The notes under the pieces were generated by a model, which worked only from the letters and a program-made list of their open reading frames with translations, made no database searches and was not told where the DNA came from. 50,961 bases of DNA from Acetobacter sp. Its GTDB lineage: Bacteria > Pseudomonadota > Alphaproteobacteria > Acetobacterales > Acetobacteraceae. Positions 16,864-26,872 of the stretch are shown piece by piece. A program made the position numbers and the translations under genes. How positions within the stretch are numbered: position 1 is the stretch's first letter; each line of letters starts with the position of its first letter. Location of the stretch: assembly GCA_012517935.1 (NCBI GenBank), contig JAAYUA010000022.1, forward strand, positions 1-50,961, read 5' to 3'.

Positions 16864-17850
16864 TCAGGAAAACAGCAGAGAGGACAGGCGTCTCCGTGCG
16901 GCCAGAGTTGCCGGATCAACAGGCCCCCAGGCTTCGAAGAATTTGAGAAGCTGCTGTTTGGCAGCACCGTCATTCCATTCCCGGTCGGCCCGGATTACGG
17001 CGAGCAGTTCGGCGGCGGCTTCTTCGCGCTGGCCTGCCGCATTCAGAGCAGTGGCGAGACCGCACCGGGCTTCGTAATCATCCGGACGTGCGGCGATACG
17101 TGCCCGCAACTCTTCCGCTTCCTGCGCCGCCTTGCGACCTTCCTTCTTCAGCTCCAGAGCGGATCTGGCGCCTTCCACGTCTGCATGATGTGCGATTTTT
17201 GCAGGGACGTCGTTGAGGGCGGCTGTTGCGGCTTCCTCGTCATCCAGTGCGAGAAGGGCGCGTATCAGCCCACCCCATGCGGCGGGATTTTCCGGTTCCT
17301 CTTCCAGAGTCTGGGAAAAAAGACCGGCAGCTTCTGCTGGCTGATTTTCTTCCAGAGCCAGACGGGCGGCTTCCAGAAGATCGGCGGAGGGCATCTTGCC
17401 TCCACCGGCGGCCTTGAGAACATCTTCGATGAATTTTCTGACCTGACTTTCCGGAAGAGCGCCCTGGAACAGGTCCAGAATCTGCCCTTTCCAGAAAGCG
17501 GCGACCATCGGGATCGACTGAAGAGGAAGGCCGAGCTGCATCAGCTGGGCTGTCAGGGAGCGGTTGGCCTCGATATCGATTTTCACCAGCCGGACGCGAC
17601 CCTTTGCCGCCAGAACGACCTTTTCGATCACAGGGGTCAGTTGTTTGCAGGGACCGCACCAGTCGGCCCAGAAATCGACCAGAACTGGAATATCCCGACT
17701 GGCTTCGATGACGTCCGCCATGAAGGTTGCTTCGTTGCCGTCGGCGATCAGTGCCGTGCCCGTTGCGCCCTGTGCTGGCGTTCCGTCTTCGGAAACCAGC
17801 CCTCCGGCCTGGGGAGCTGCCGGTTTTTTCTGTCCGATCAGATAGTCCAT
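16864..17850 (-). CDS. cnoX: CnoX/YbbN-type thioredoxin with TPR domain
   Basis: 328 residues from ATG 17850; an in-frame ATG at 17901 would add 17 unconserved residues. The N-terminal thioredoxin domain (about residues 40-150) carries the active motif WCGPC (64-68) and a cis-proline (SIPMVAAF). The C-terminal half consists of tetratricopeptide-like helices rich in A, E and L. CnoX proteins are holdases that protect clients from over-oxidation and hand them to GroEL and DnaK. E. coli CnoX has lost the CxxC active site, whereas this one keeps it, so a redox-active form as in Caulobacter is likely. Downstream in the same unit are Trm112 and a lipoprotein. Confidence 0.88.
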   Translation of the reverse strand: MDYLIGQKKPAAPQAGGLVSEDGTPAQGATGTALIADGNEATFMADVIEASRDIPVLVDFWADWCGPCKQLTPVIEKVVLAAKGRVRLVKIDIEANRSLTAQLMQLGLPLQSIPMVAAFWKGQILDLFQGALPESQVRKFIEDVLKAAGGGKMPSADLLEAARLALEENQPAEAAGLFSQTLEEEPENPAAWGGLIRALLALDDEEAATAALNDVPAKIAHHADVEGARSALELKKEGRKAAQEAEELRARIAARPDDYEARCGLATALNAAGQREEAAAELLAVIRADREWNDGAAKQQLLKFFEAWGPVDPATLAARRRLSSLLFS

Positions 17851-18018
17851 CGCTCTGTCACCCTGTTCCCAACGCCACGACAGCTTCTGTGTGGCGATCA
17901 ATCCCGTATGTCTGACTTAGCGCACGACATGCCAAAAACAAATGCTGTGCCGGTCGCTGGTCACCTGTAATTTTTGCAGGATGGATATGGTGCCCGGTTT
18001 TTCCCGGTGCAACGCCTG

Positions 18019-18840
18019 TCACGATGAAGGTTGCATCAGCATCCGGTTCGGGAAAAGACAGTCCTGCTGTGCCACGCACCGCCAACATTCCGGTTTTCTG
18101 GCCTTGCAAACATAGCGGCCCTGCAAAATCAGCCAGTGGTGCGCTTCTCGCAGCATGTTTCTCGGGATACGTTTTTCCAGAGCCAGCTCGACTTCGAGCA
18201 CATTTTTCCCCAAAGCGAGTCCGGTCCGGTTTGCCAGTCTGAAACAATGTGTATCAACCGGCATGGCAGGTTCTTCGAACGCCACATTCATCACAACAGC
18301 GGCGGTCTTGCGCCCGACCCCGGGCAGGGCTTCCAGAGCCGTGCGATCACGAGGTACCTCGCCGTCATAATCATCCATCAGTATGCGCGATAATGCGATG
18401 ATGTTCTTTGCCTTGTGCCGCCACAGACCGATTGTCCGGATCATTTCCCCGACATCATCTTCATGCAGTTTCGCCATCTCGGCCGGGCCGGGAGCCCGGG
18501 CGAACAAGGCGGGCGTTGCGCGATTGACGGCAGCGTCTGTTGCCTGAGCCGCCATGAGTGTGGCGATCAGCAACTGGAATGGGGAAGCAAAGACGAGTTC
18601 GGTTTCTGCATCAGGCCATGCTTTGGCAAGCTGTCCCAGAAAACGCAGAAGCTCTTCATGTGTCATGTTCCGTGGCGCAAGAGCCTTCGGATCTGGTGCG
18701 GCCGGCTTGGCTGACGCTGAGGCAGACGGGGAAGATGCTTTTTTTCTTGCCGTCGTTTTTGGTGATGCGCCCTTTTTCCGACTGCCGGAAGCAGGTGTCA
18801 GGGGAAGAGCGGAGGAGCGCTGGGACGGAGACTTGGCCAT
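18019..18840 (-). CDS. nth: Endonuclease III
   Basis: 273 residues. A bifunctional DNA glycosylase/AP lyase of base-excision repair that removes oxidised pyrimidines. The helix-hairpin-helix LPGVGRKTA carries catalytic Lys178, the catalytic Asp196 lies in VDTH, and the [4Fe-4S] loop has Cys245, 252, 255 and 261 with the exact C-x6-C-x2-C-x5-C spacing. The E. coli enzyme has 211 residues; the extra 55 or so residues here form a Lys/Ser/Ala-rich, low-complexity N-terminal tail that may bind DNA or reflect a start chosen too far upstream. No good ribosome-binding site precedes ATG 18840. About 168 bases without a recognisable gene separate it from cnoX. Confidence 0.95.
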   Translation of the reverse strand: MAKSPSQRSSALPLTPASGSRKKGASPKTTARKKASSPSASASAKPAAPDPKALAPRNMTHEELLRFLGQLAKAWPDAETELVFASPFQLLIATLMAAQATDAAVNRATPALFARAPGPAEMAKLHEDDVGEMIRTIGLWRHKAKNIIALSRILMDDYDGEVPRDRTALEALPGVGRKTAAVVMNVAFEEPAMPVDTHCFRLANRTGLALGKNVLEVELALEKRIPRNMLREAHHWLILQGRYVCKARKPECWRCVAQQDCLFPNRMLMQPSS

Positions 18841-19161
18841 GCATGAAAGAATGGCATAGGCGCCTTTCCCAGTCGATCACTGACCGCCTGATTCGACAGT
18901 TTTTCAAATCAGATAATGTTTTGCTGTCGGGCATGTGAGCATGCGAATCGAAGCAATCGGTGTTCATGTGGTTGAAGAGGTAACTGTCTTTTTTCAATCA
19001 GCAGTTTTTCGACACCTTTATTTAGGAAAAGTGTTTTTCGGACTTAAATTTTGTAAATTCTATCGACATTATGATCTTCTCTTGCTGAGCAATCACAATG
19101 TCATGTTTTATTTGTTTTTATTTCTGCGTGCCTCTGTGATGAATATTCAGGGCCTATGGCA
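18841..19161. other. A+T-rich intergenic region, no gene recognised
   Basis: This 321-base stretch lies between the nth start and the FUSC gene stop (both minus strand). It is visibly richer in A+T than its surroundings, especially 18990-19130. A short plus-strand frame running into the FUSC gene has no recognisable protein and no ribosome-binding site. It probably holds the nth promoter and the end of the FUSC transcript; no clear hairpin terminator was found. Confidence 0.4.
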
Positions 19162-21420
19162 TCAGCTCTCGTCACGATCGTCTGATGGCACGCTATCGTG
19201 CGAGGATGAAGTCAGATAGGGGCTTGAGGCGTCGAAGAACAATCGGTTGTCAGAAAGTTCTGCGGCGATGACACGCAGCGCCGCTAGAGCCCGAAGCATT
19301 TCCACGCGCTGGGAAATATTGGTTTCGTGCTGCTCCAGCTTTACCAGAGATGACACGGCCAGAAGAGTGGCGCGTTCCGTCCGTCCGTAATGTCCACCAT
19401 AACGACCAGTGAACTGGGCCATGCGGTTCAGCATTGCGGTGATGTTTTTGCTCGCTTCAGGCGGCATATTGTTCCGGACCAGAAGTCCGCGGAGATTGAG
19501 AATGGCAAGCCCGACCGTGATGCCTGAAAGAATGCCTTGCAGATAAGCTTCGATGATTGGTCCGCGTCGTGTGCCAACCGTGTTCATCAGCCGCACCATA
19601 CGTTCCGTGCCCGCGCCGACAATGTCTGAGGATGTCGCCGGATGGGGATTTTGTGCCAGATGGCGCAAGGCCCGGAGGATCTGCCGCCGGATATCCCACC
19701 GCACGGCATTGGGGTCCAGTGGCAGAAAGACCCGATACATCCATGTGCAGAAAGCCATGCTCAGGAAAAGCGGAAGTGCTGTTGTGAAAAAGGTGATTTC
19801 ATCCAGTCGGTTGTCATTCATTGGTGAAATCAGGATGGTCAGGAAAAGATTATAGGAAACTGCGACAAAGGCGATGGATGGATTGGCGAAAGCAAGGCCG
19901 CCGATCATCATGGGGGGAATCAGGCACATCGCCAGCATTTCATAGACGCTGACAGAGGGCACGATGAGGAATGCGAGAAATGCCGCGACGGCCGTAACGT
20001 AGATTGTGCCACGCATGAACGCACGGCTCGCCATGACCGGGGTTTCGAGTGTTGAAAAGAGGGACGCGATAATGCTGACGAACATCAGGAACAGGGCTCC
20101 GGAGGGCCAGCCTGTTGTGAGCCAGATCACTCCGGCCAGAAAAACGCTTACACTGGCGCGAAGGCTGTTCTCAAAGGCCAGTCGCCAGTCACGCCAGGTC
20201 CGTATGGCGAAGTGAAAGCGATCATGTGGTGGAGGATTGCGGGTCTGGTCGAACTGGACCAGCGCGTTTTCCAGTTCCTCCAGCACATCGTCGAGCATAT
20301 GGAGGGCTTGTCCCTGTCGCGTGATACCTGTTTCTGTCACCACATCGACCGGGGGATGCGTGACAAGCTGCATTTCCTTTTCAAGACATTCCGCAGCACT
20401 GACGCTGCACGAAGACCGAAGGGCTGCCAATTCGTCCCGAAGGCAGGAAAACTCATTCGGGTTTTTCAATCTGTCTGGCAGGGACAGCAGAAATTCGCGA
20501 CATTTTGCCGCTTCGAGCTGCCATTCCTGTTTCGGCATGTCCTTGTCATGCATCAGGGCACAGAGATTCAGTCCCCTTGAAAACAACATGGTGATAGACG
20601 CCAGCGCCGCGCGTGCATGGTCGCCTTCATGACCATGTCGTCCCATCTCGATTTCCGCGAACTCGACCTGATCGCCCAGAGCCGCGAGGGAGACCAGCAT
20701 TTCGGGGGAGGTTTTCAGCGCGGTTCGATCGTTGTTCAGCAATTTTGAAAGTGTGGCAGAGACCTGATGCATGGCCGAGATGAAATTGTCTGAAAGCCGG
20801 TCCCGGGCACGTTGCGTCAAATGAAACTGGAACAGGGAGGAGAAGGATGTCTCAATCACGATGCCCAAGGTGATATATGTTGCCCTGGCCATGGCGATTT
20901 CGAACATGTGATCTGGTGCGGAGATCCCGTCGATGGCGATGATCGACAAGGTGAAGCCGCTGGCCCGCATGCCGTGCATGCGATAGTTGCTCATGGATGC
21001 CGGGCCGGGCAGGAATGTGCCGATGAAGCATAACCCGCCGATGGATGCGGCAAGCAGCAGAATGAACAGAAGCGGCTGCTGTGGCGTGATGCTGACCAGA
21101 ATGAACGCGGCAATTGTCCCGACGATCATGCCGAACATATGCCAACGTGCTTTTGCGATGGATTTTCCTCGGGAACCCTGAGCGACCATCCAGACTGTCA
21201 ATGCGGCCCATTGCGGGCTGCCAAGCTCCATCCAGAGCGCGATGCCGAGTGCCACGAGGGAAGCGATGGTCGTTCGGAAAGCGTAGCCTGCATCCAGAAG
21301 ATCGGGGGCAAGCAGCCATTTGAAACGCACACTGAAAGGTGTTGCAAACCAGCTGCGCTCCATAAGGCGACCAAGGACGGACAGTATCCCTTGTCTGGTG
21401 AGCGCAGCTTTCTCAGTCAT
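19162..21420 (-). CDS. FUSC-family inner membrane protein (AaeB-like efflux)
   Basis: 752 residues. The protein has two similar blocks, each with several transmembrane helices followed by a cytoplasmic helical domain: membrane segments at about residues 45-200 and again at 415-560. This duplicated layout is the hallmark of the fusaric-acid-resistance (FUSC) family, which includes the aromatic acid exporter AaeB. Start ATG 21420 has GGGAG six bases upstream, better than the in-frame ATG at 21444. The usual membrane-fusion partner (AaeA type) is not adjacent, so the pump may work with an unlinked partner or alone. It diverges from erpA. Confidence 0.88.
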   Translation of the reverse strand: MTEKAALTRQGILSVLGRLMERSWFATPFSVRFKWLLAPDLLDAGYAFRTTIASLVALGIALWMELGSPQWAALTVWMVAQGSRGKSIAKARWHMFGMIVGTIAAFILVSITPQQPLLFILLLAASIGGLCFIGTFLPGPASMSNYRMHGMRASGFTLSIIAIDGISAPDHMFEIAMARATYITLGIVIETSFSSLFQFHLTQRARDRLSDNFISAMHQVSATLSKLLNNDRTALKTSPEMLVSLAALGDQVEFAEIEMGRHGHEGDHARAALASITMLFSRGLNLCALMHDKDMPKQEWQLEAAKCREFLLSLPDRLKNPNEFSCLRDELAALRSSCSVSAAECLEKEMQLVTHPPVDVVTETGITRQGQALHMLDDVLEELENALVQFDQTRNPPPHDRFHFAIRTWRDWRLAFENSLRASVSVFLAGVIWLTTGWPSGALFLMFVSIIASLFSTLETPVMASRAFMRGTIYVTAVAAFLAFLIVPSVSVYEMLAMCLIPPMMIGGLAFANPSIAFVAVSYNLFLTILISPMNDNRLDEITFFTTALPLFLSMAFCTWMYRVFLPLDPNAVRWDIRRQILRALRHLAQNPHPATSSDIVGAGTERMVRLMNTVGTRRGPIIEAYLQGILSGITVGLAILNLRGLLVRNNMPPEASKNITAMLNRMAQFTGRYGGHYGRTERATLLAVSSLVKLEQHETNISQRVEMLRALAALRVIAAELSDNRLFFDASSPYLTSSSHDSVPSDDRDES

Positions 21421-21599
21421 TTTTGCTCCCGATATCGTGGCCACTGGAAATGGTGAGGCTCTTCATCCTGTTTACAGTGAATATTTCCGGAGATGGTATG
21501 ACAGGAGCTGATAACTCAGTTTCCGGAAAAGAAGGGTGTATTTGCTTTCTGTCAGTGCATTCACTTTAAAAACGCAGGCTGGCACGCTATCTCAGTCAT

Positions 21600-21944
21600 A
21601 TGAGTGATACATCCGGATTTCGTGTTTCCGATCGTGCGGCCAGCCGGATCGGAGAAATTATAGCCGCACGTGGGGAGCCGGATCTGGCCCTGCGGGTGGT
21701 TGTTTCCGCTGGTGGCTGCAACGGGTTCCAGTATGAATTCAAACTGGATGCGGAGCGGGCGTCAGACGATCATGTGATCAAAGCGGGGCAGGTGGCCGTC
21801 GTTGTCGATCCTGCCAGCCTTGATCTGCTGGCCGGGGGCGAACTGGATTACACGGACAAGCTGATGGGTGCGCATTTTGCAATCACCAACCCGAATGCGG
21901 CTTCGTCCTGTGGATGTGGCAACAGCTTTTCATTGTCGGACTGA
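21600..21944 (+). CDS. erpA: Iron-sulfur cluster insertion protein ErpA (A-type carrier)
   Basis: 114 residues of the A-type carrier family, which passes [4Fe-4S] or [2Fe-2S] clusters to target enzymes. The three cluster ligands are present, Cys40 in GGCNGFQY and Cys104/Cys106 in SSCGCGNSFS. The family split between IscA and ErpA cannot be settled from sequence alone; the location beside xth is typical for the alphaproteobacterial ErpA-type gene. Window genes that need such clusters include IspH (an ErpA client in E. coli), endonuclease III and PreT/PreA. The start ATG 21600 has no strong Shine-Dalgarno. The gene ends 9 bases before the ATG of xth. Confidence 0.93.
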   Translation: MSDTSGFRVSDRAASRIGEIIAARGEPDLALRVVVSAGGCNGFQYEFKLDAERASDDHVIKAGQVAVVVDPASLDLLAGGELDYTDKLMGAHFAITNPNAASSCGCGNSFSLSD

Positions 21945-21953
21945 GTGTCGATA

Positions 21954-22724
21954 ATGAAATTTGCAACCTGGAATGTGAATTCAGTCCGCCAGCGGCAGAC
22001 GCATGTGCTGGAATGGCTGGCGCAGGTTCAGCCCGATCTTCTGATGTTGCAGGAGATCAAATGTGAGGAAGACCAGTTTCCCGGCGATGTGTTCCGGGAG
22101 GCCGGGTACCACTCTGCTGTTGTCGGGCAAAAAAGCTATAATGGCGTTGCGATCCTTTCACGTCAGCCTTTTGAGGTGCGTTGTCGATCACTGCCGGGAC
22201 TGACGGAAGCAGAACCACCCGCACGCTATATCGAAGTCGAATCCTGTGGGATTGTGTTTGGCAATCTCTATTTGCCGAACGGCAATTCCGGTGGGGCAGC
22301 CGGTTATGAAGGTAAACTGGAATTTCTGGCGGCCCTGACGGCTCATGCACGCAGGATGCTGGTTGAGGAAAAGGATTTTGTTCTGGCGGGCGATTATAAT
22401 GTCTGCCCGACCGAACGGGATCTTGCGCCGGGCGCGCTTCCTTCCGACGATGCGCTGGTCCGCCCCGAAAGCCGTGCGGCCTTCAGGGAACTGCTGTGGC
22501 TTGGACTGACTGACGCGGTACGGGCGCTTCATCCCGATGAAACGATTTATACCTTCTGGGATTATCAGGCTGGTGCGTGGCGGCGCGATATGGGGTTACG
22601 GATTGATCACGCCCTGTTGTCGCCACGTCTGGCTGAGCACCTGATTTCCGCTGAACCGGATCGGGATGAACGCGGGAAAGAAAAACCGTCTGATCATGTG
22701 CCTTTGATCGTCACGCTCTCCTGA
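21954..22724 (+). CDS. xth: Exodeoxyribonuclease III
   Basis: 256 residues. A Mg-dependent AP endonuclease and 3'-exonuclease of base-excision repair in the EEP (exonuclease-endonuclease-phosphatase) fold. Motifs in order are FATWNVNSVRQR, LLMLQEIK (catalytic Glu), NLYLPNG, LAGDYNVCPTERD (catalytic Asp/Asn), LRIDHALLSP and the terminal KPSDHVPL (catalytic Asp-His). ATG 21954 was chosen because MKFATWNVNS is the standard N-terminus; a GTG at 21945 is in frame. It follows erpA closely and its stop lies 8 bases from the stop of the convergent DUF2142 gene, leaving no room for a separate terminator. Confidence 0.95.
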   Translation: MKFATWNVNSVRQRQTHVLEWLAQVQPDLLMLQEIKCEEDQFPGDVFREAGYHSAVVGQKSYNGVAILSRQPFEVRCRSLPGLTEAEPPARYIEVESCGIVFGNLYLPNGNSGGAAGYEGKLEFLAALTAHARRMLVEEKDFVLAGDYNVCPTERDLAPGALPSDDALVRPESRAAFRELLWLGLTDAVRALHPDETIYTFWDYQAGAWRRDMGLRIDHALLSPRLAEHLISAEPDRDERGKEKPSDHVPLIVTLS

Positions 22725-22732
22725 ATTTCCTG

Positions 22733-24148
22733 TTAACCGATGAAGCGTTCGATCAGGGTGATCTGCGCCGTGGCGACGGATAGGGAGAGCCATGCCAGTG
22801 CGAAGAGCACGGTGACAGGTCTGACGCCTGTTTGCGGTTTGCAGGGGAAGAGCAGACACAGGAAACAGGCGACCGGCAGGAAATAGCGCCCCTGAATCCC
22901 GTCGATCAGGGGGGAGTCGGGTGGCGTCCAAATGAGAAAAAGTGACAGGAAAATCCCGATGACGCTCGTGCCGATAATGCTGATGATGGCTGCATTGCGC
23001 AGCAGCATCGCATAAGTCGGACGGACATATTTGCGGATATTGAAACCGCTCAGAAATGACAGAACCAGCACGAATCTGCTCAGTCTGAGGAAAGATCGGG
23101 GCAGGGCTGTGTCGAGCCAACCGGCCATGCCGATGAACTGATCGAGCCAGGCATGATGCAGGACGATCAAAGAGAGCCACAGGGCTTTCATGAAAATGAA
23201 CGGATCTGATCGGACACGTTGCGCCTGTGCAATCTGAATGGCCGTTTTGGGCAGCTCTGTCGGAAGCAGGCCGGCCGCAAACCATGTTCCGGCCAGAAAG
23301 CAGGCGATCGTCGGGCAAAGCAGGGTGCGCAGGACGGTCGCCCGGGATGTCGCCAGAAGACAGGGTAGAAAGGCGAGAGGAAGGAGGGGTGGTTTGGCCA
23401 TTGCGATCACGCCGAAGCCGCACCCCGTCAGCACTTGAAGCAAGAGAGAGCTCCTGTCCGATGATGCGTAACGGGACAGGATGGCGCTGAGCAGGGCGCA
23501 GAGGGCAATCAGGTTTCCATCCTGAGACACGGAACCGGCCAGCCAGAGTGTCATGGGAAGGGACAGCAGCACCAGAAGGAAGAACCGTCCTCTCTGGCAC
23601 AGACATAAAGCCATGGTGCTGATGATGACGAAGGAAAGACCGGCAGCCAGACGTCCCAGACGCAGGCTGGTCAGAATGGGACGATCATTGAGGCGTGCCA
23701 TGGCGATGGCGGCGGCCTGAGGCAGATAGCAGACCGGGCCATAGATGACGGTGTTCGGGAAGCCGAACAGCAGGGGTGTTCCTGTCCATTTTGTTTTTTC
23801 TGCAAGGGACAGCTGTTCAGCATCCGGTCGTCTGTCAGGATGTCCTTTCAGAGTCTCCGTGACATGAAGAATGGGCTCCAGATCGGAGGGGAGCAGGTCA
23901 CCGCTCAGCCCTCCCTGGCGATATCCGATGAAATGTCCCTCTCCGATCTCTGCGGCGCGTGTAAAATGGGCGTCTTCATCCGGAACCTGAAAAGGGGGGA
24001 CGATAAAGGCGCTGCTGAATACGGACAGAAGCGCAAAAAATGCGAACAGAATGGGAAGTATGCAGTTGGGCAGTCCGGGGGATAAGGCCCGGCGCCAGAT
24101 GTCAGAGATGCTCTTCAATGGCGACACGTGCCGCTGTAGCCAGTTCAT
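22733..24148 (-). CDS. DUF2142 polytopic membrane protein
   Basis: 471 residues with about ten hydrophobic segments. The first one is followed by [15 protein letters not shown], the signature of DUF2142 proteins, in which an acidic pair after the first membrane helix resembles that of GT-C glycosyltransferases. A polyprenyl-linked sugar transferase role in surface polysaccharide or protein glycosylation is therefore possible but unproven. The start ATG 24148 lies inside the rnhA gene, a 47-base overlap in a different frame, so translation is probably coupled to rnhA. It is the last gene of the ispH-thrB-rnhA unit. Confidence 0.85.
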   Translation of the reverse strand: MNWLQRHVSPLKSISDIWRRALSPGLPNCILPILFAFFALLSVFSSAFIVPPFQVPDEDAHFTRAAEIGEGHFIGYRQGGLSGDLLPSDLEPILHVTETLKGHPDRRPDAEQLSLAEKTKWTGTPLLFGFPNTVIYGPVCYLPQAAAIAMARLNDRPILTSLRLGRLAAGLSFVIISTMALCLCQRGRFFLLVLLSLPMTLWLAGSVSQDGNLIALCALLSAILSRYASSDRSSLLLQVLTGCGFGVIAMAKPPLLPLAFLPCLLATSRATVLRTLLCPTIACFLAGTWFAAGLLPTELPKTAIQIAQAQRVRSDPFIFMKALWLSLIVLHHAWLDQFIGMAGWLDTALPRSFLRLSRFVLVLSFLSGFNIRKYVRPTYAMLLRNAAIISIIGTSVIGIFLSLFLIWTPPDSPLIDGIQGRYFLPVACFLCLLFPCKPQTGVRPVTVLFALAWLSLSVATAQITLIERFIG

Positions 24149-24596
24149 CTACCCGCTCATTTTCCGGAACACCGGAATGTCCTTTGACCCAGTGCCATGA
24201 AACATCATGCGGTTTTGCCGCGTCGAGCAGGCGTCTCCACAGATCCATGTTTTTGACCGGATCACCGGAGGCGTTGCGCCAGTTGCGGCGGACCCAGCCG
24301 GTTGACCAGCGGGTGATGCCATTGCGGACATATTCGCTGTCGGTGTGCAGATGGACGGTACAGGGGCGTGTGAGGGCTTCAAGAGCTTCAGCCGCCGCCG
24401 TCAGTTCCATCCGGTTGTTGGTCGTTTCCTTTTCGCCGCCCGACAGTTCCTTTTCATGCTCTCCAAAGCGGAGCAGCACGCCCCAGCCGCCCGGACCGGG
24501 ATTGGGGCGGCAGCCGCCGTCGGTCCAGACATGGACTGAGGGACCTCCGTTCGTGGTTTGAGACGGAGATTCGGAGGCGGGGAGATCAGAGTCCAT
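24102..24596 (-). CDS. rnhA: Ribonuclease HI
   Basis: 164 residues. It cleaves RNA in RNA-DNA hybrids during replication. The four catalytic acids are present, D26 (WTDGGC), E64 (NNRMELTAA), D86 (LHTDSEY) and D150 (ERVDELA), with H140 in the flexible loop (VKGHSG). The N-terminus carries about 18 extra residues before the core. Its start overlaps the end of thrB by 11 bases and its end overlaps the DUF2142 gene by 47 bases, so translation of the three is tightly linked. Confidence 0.96.
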   Translation of the reverse strand: MDSDLPASESPSQTTNGGPSVHVWTDGGCRPNPGPGGWGVLLRFGEHEKELSGGEKETTNNRMELTAAAEALEALTRPCTVHLHTDSEYVRNGITRWSTGWVRRNWRNASGDPVKNMDLWRRLLDAAKPHDVSWHWVKGHSGVPENERVDELATAARVAIEEHL

Positions 24597-25560
24597 AATC
24601 TTTGATCGATGTTGTGCTGAGGTGAAAACGCAGTCGCTTCAGGTATGCCAGAGGATCCTTGCGTGTCACCATCGCGCCGGGCGGCGTGTTGATCCAGTCA
24701 TAGAGGCGTGTCAGACAGAAACGGATTGCTGCACCTGCGGAGAGAACGGGCAGGGCGTCACGTTCGGCTTCGCTGAGCGGACGGATGCTTTCATAGCCTT
24801 CAAGCAGTCTGCGGGCGCAGGTGACGTTGAAGTCGCCATTGTCAGACAGGCACCATGCGTTCAGGCAGATGGCGATGTCATAGGCCAGAATGTCCGTGCA
24901 GGCGAAGTAGAAATCGATCAGCCCTGACACATCGCCATCAAGGAAGAAAACATTATCCGGGAAAAGATCGGCATGGATCTGGCCGCGGGGAAGATCCTGA
25001 TTGCCATGGAGTCCGGGCCATGCGGGGAGGATTCTGTTCAGGGCGTCGCGGAGTTCGGTTTCAAGACCGGGGCGGACGGTATCGGCCTGAGCGCCGCAGG
25101 ACTCCAGCAATGGTGTCCATGCGTCGGGACCGAGAGCATTGGCGCGCGGCGCAGTATAATCCGTACCGGCGAGATGCAGTCGGGCGAGGGCCTGACCCAG
25201 AGGATAGCCATGGGCGGTCTGAATCTGTCGGGGCCAGACACCTTCGAGAAAGGTGGTGATGGCTGCGGGGCGGTTGGCCAGTCTGCGCAGCGTTTCCCCG
25301 TCACGCCCCGGAACGGGCTGGGGACAGTTCAGGCCATGTCGGGCCAGATGCTGCATCAGGCCGAGAAACCATGGCAGTTGCGTCGGATCGACCCGCTTTT
25401 CATAGAGGGTGAGAATGAAATCTCCCTCTGTGGTTCGCAGAACGAAATTGGAATTTTCGACCCCTTCCGCGATGCCGCGGAAGGCAGTGAGTGTTCCGAT
25501 ATTGTAATCTGTCAGAAAAGCACCGAGCGCGGCGTCGCTGACATCCGTATAGACAGCCAT
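24586..25560 (-). CDS. thrB: Homoserine kinase (aminoglycoside-phosphotransferase-like type)
   Basis: 324 residues. It phosphorylates homoserine in threonine synthesis. It belongs to the APH/choline-kinase fold type used by alphaproteobacteria and pseudomonads, not the GHMP type of E. coli. Motifs include [20 protein letters not shown] near the N-terminus, the catalytic loop [13 protein letters not shown] (about residues 193-205) and the metal-binding GLIDFYFAC. It starts 16 bases after ispH and overlaps rnhA by 11 bases; the trio ispH-thrB-rnhA is a well-known alphaproteobacterial operon. Confidence 0.95.
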   Translation of the reverse strand: MAVYTDVSDAALGAFLTDYNIGTLTAFRGIAEGVENSNFVLRTTEGDFILTLYEKRVDPTQLPWFLGLMQHLARHGLNCPQPVPGRDGETLRRLANRPAAITTFLEGVWPRQIQTAHGYPLGQALARLHLAGTDYTAPRANALGPDAWTPLLESCGAQADTVRPGLETELRDALNRILPAWPGLHGNQDLPRGQIHADLFPDNVFFLDGDVSGLIDFYFACTDILAYDIAICLNAWCLSDNGDFNVTCARRLLEGYESIRPLSEAERDALPVLSAGAAIRFCLTRLYDWINTPPGAMVTRKDPLAYLKRLRFHLSTTSIKDYGL

Positions 25561-25576
25561 GGCGGGATTTATGATC

Positions 25577-26575
25577 TCAGCCGAGGGGCGCAGGCAAGCG
25601 GAAGGTGACGTTCTCTTCCTTTACGGTCCGTTCCTCGATCTTCAGTGTGAATTTCTGTGACAGGGCTACGACCATTTCCTGCACCAGCGCTTCGGGAGCG
25701 GAAGCCCCTGCGGTGATTCCCAGAGTATCGACGCCATCCAACACAGACCAGTCCAGATCGGCCAGTTTCGGCACCAGAAGGGCGCGTTGTGTTCCCGACC
25801 GTTCGGCCACTTCACGCAGACGCTGCGAGTTGGAGGAATTCGGGGAGCCGATCACGATGACCAGATCGCATTCCGGAGCGATGGCCTTTACGGCTTCCTG
25901 ACGGTTGGTCGTCGCATAGCAGATGTCCTCGCGCTTCGGGCCTTCGATCAGGGGAAAGCGTTCGCGCAGGATATCGACGATCTCGGCCGTGTCATCGACG
26001 GAAAGAGTGGTCTGCGTGATGAATGCCAGACGCGACGGATCGTTTGGCTGGACTGAACGGGCTTCATCGGCGTCATTGATCAGGGTGACGGCACCCTGCG
26101 GCAGCTGTCCCATCGTGCCGATGACTTCAGGGTGACCGGCGTGACCGATCATCAGGATATGGCGGCTTTCCGGACCGCCATCGGCATAATGACGCTCTGC
26201 TTCACGATGGACCTTGGAAACCAGCGGGCAGGTTGCATCAAGATAGAGCAGGTTACGGCGCTGGGCTTCCGCAGGAACGGTTTTGGGAACGCCATGCGCG
26301 GAGAAAACGACGTGTCCATCTTCGGGAACCTCGTCCAGCTCTTCGACGAAGATGGCGCCTTTTGCTTCAAGCTCTTCCACGACCGTACGGTTATGGACGA
26401 TCTCGTGCCGGACATAGACCGGGGCGCCATAGCGGCGGATGGCTTCCTCGACGACGCGGATGGCACGATCCACGCCAGCGCAAAAACCGCGGGGTCCGGC
26501 AAGAACGACACGGAGTGAGCGTGGGGCGAGATCAGCAGGAGCTGCGGGAGAGGAGGCGAGGAGCTGGTCGGTCAT
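25577..26575 (-). CDS. ispH: 4-hydroxy-3-methylbut-2-enyl diphosphate reductase
   Basis: 332 residues. It catalyses the last step of the MEP isoprenoid pathway, making IPP and DMAPP with a [4Fe-4S] cluster. The three cluster cysteines are C32 (GPRGFCAGV), C115 (LDATCPLV) and C218 (EDICYAT). Substrate-binding histidines lie in EIVHN (H60) and GHAGHPEV (H144), and the catalytic Glu follows in HPEV. ATG 26575 was chosen because GAGG precedes it by 6 bases; the frame is open to 26656 but the extra 27 residues look non-conserved. First gene of the ispH-thrB-rnhA-DUF2142 unit. Confidence 0.96.
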   Translation of the reverse strand: MTDQLLASSPAAPADLAPRSLRVVLAGPRGFCAGVDRAIRVVEEAIRRYGAPVYVRHEIVHNRTVVEELEAKGAIFVEELDEVPEDGHVVFSAHGVPKTVPAEAQRRNLLYLDATCPLVSKVHREAERHYADGGPESRHILMIGHAGHPEVIGTMGQLPQGAVTLINDADEARSVQPNDPSRLAFITQTTLSVDDTAEIVDILRERFPLIEGPKREDICYATTNRQEAVKAIAPECDLVIVIGSPNSSNSQRLREVAERSGTQRALLVPKLADLDWSVLDGVDTLGITAGASAPEALVQEMVVALSQKFTLKIEERTVKEENVTFRLPAPLG

Positions 26576-26872
26576 GCTGTTCCTCAGAGGAGAGGGTTTC
26601 TGATGCGGAAGCTGTCGGGCATGCATTACGGTCATTGATGGTGTTTTCAGAGTCATCAGGACCGGAACACTCCCGTTTGGGGAATACGTTGCTTCACGGC
26701 CTACGCAAAGCCCATCATTCGTGCAACCCTGTTCTCCATGTTAAGGTAGGGAAGTCGAGCGTTTGTCGATCTTCTGGTGCCCATGGTCCTTTTCTTTCTG
26801 TCAGCTTTCTGGTTCTTTGCAGTAGGGTCAGATCAGTGCGGTTGCCATGTTGGGTGACGAGTCCGGTTTTAT

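Noticed and set aside
16783..17970. 395-codon open frame on the plus strand
   Set aside because: Antisense to the CnoX-like gene, which has clear thioredoxin motifs; the plus frame has no domain and is Cys/Phe/Gly-rich.
17858..18018. Possible extra gene between cnoX and nth
   Set aside because: The only frame on the minus strand overlaps the nth coding region and shows no known motif; treated as intergenic.
22596..23606. 336-codon minus-strand frame
   Set aside because: Overlaps the DUF2142 gene on the same strand in another frame and runs into xth; Pro/Arg/His-rich shadow.
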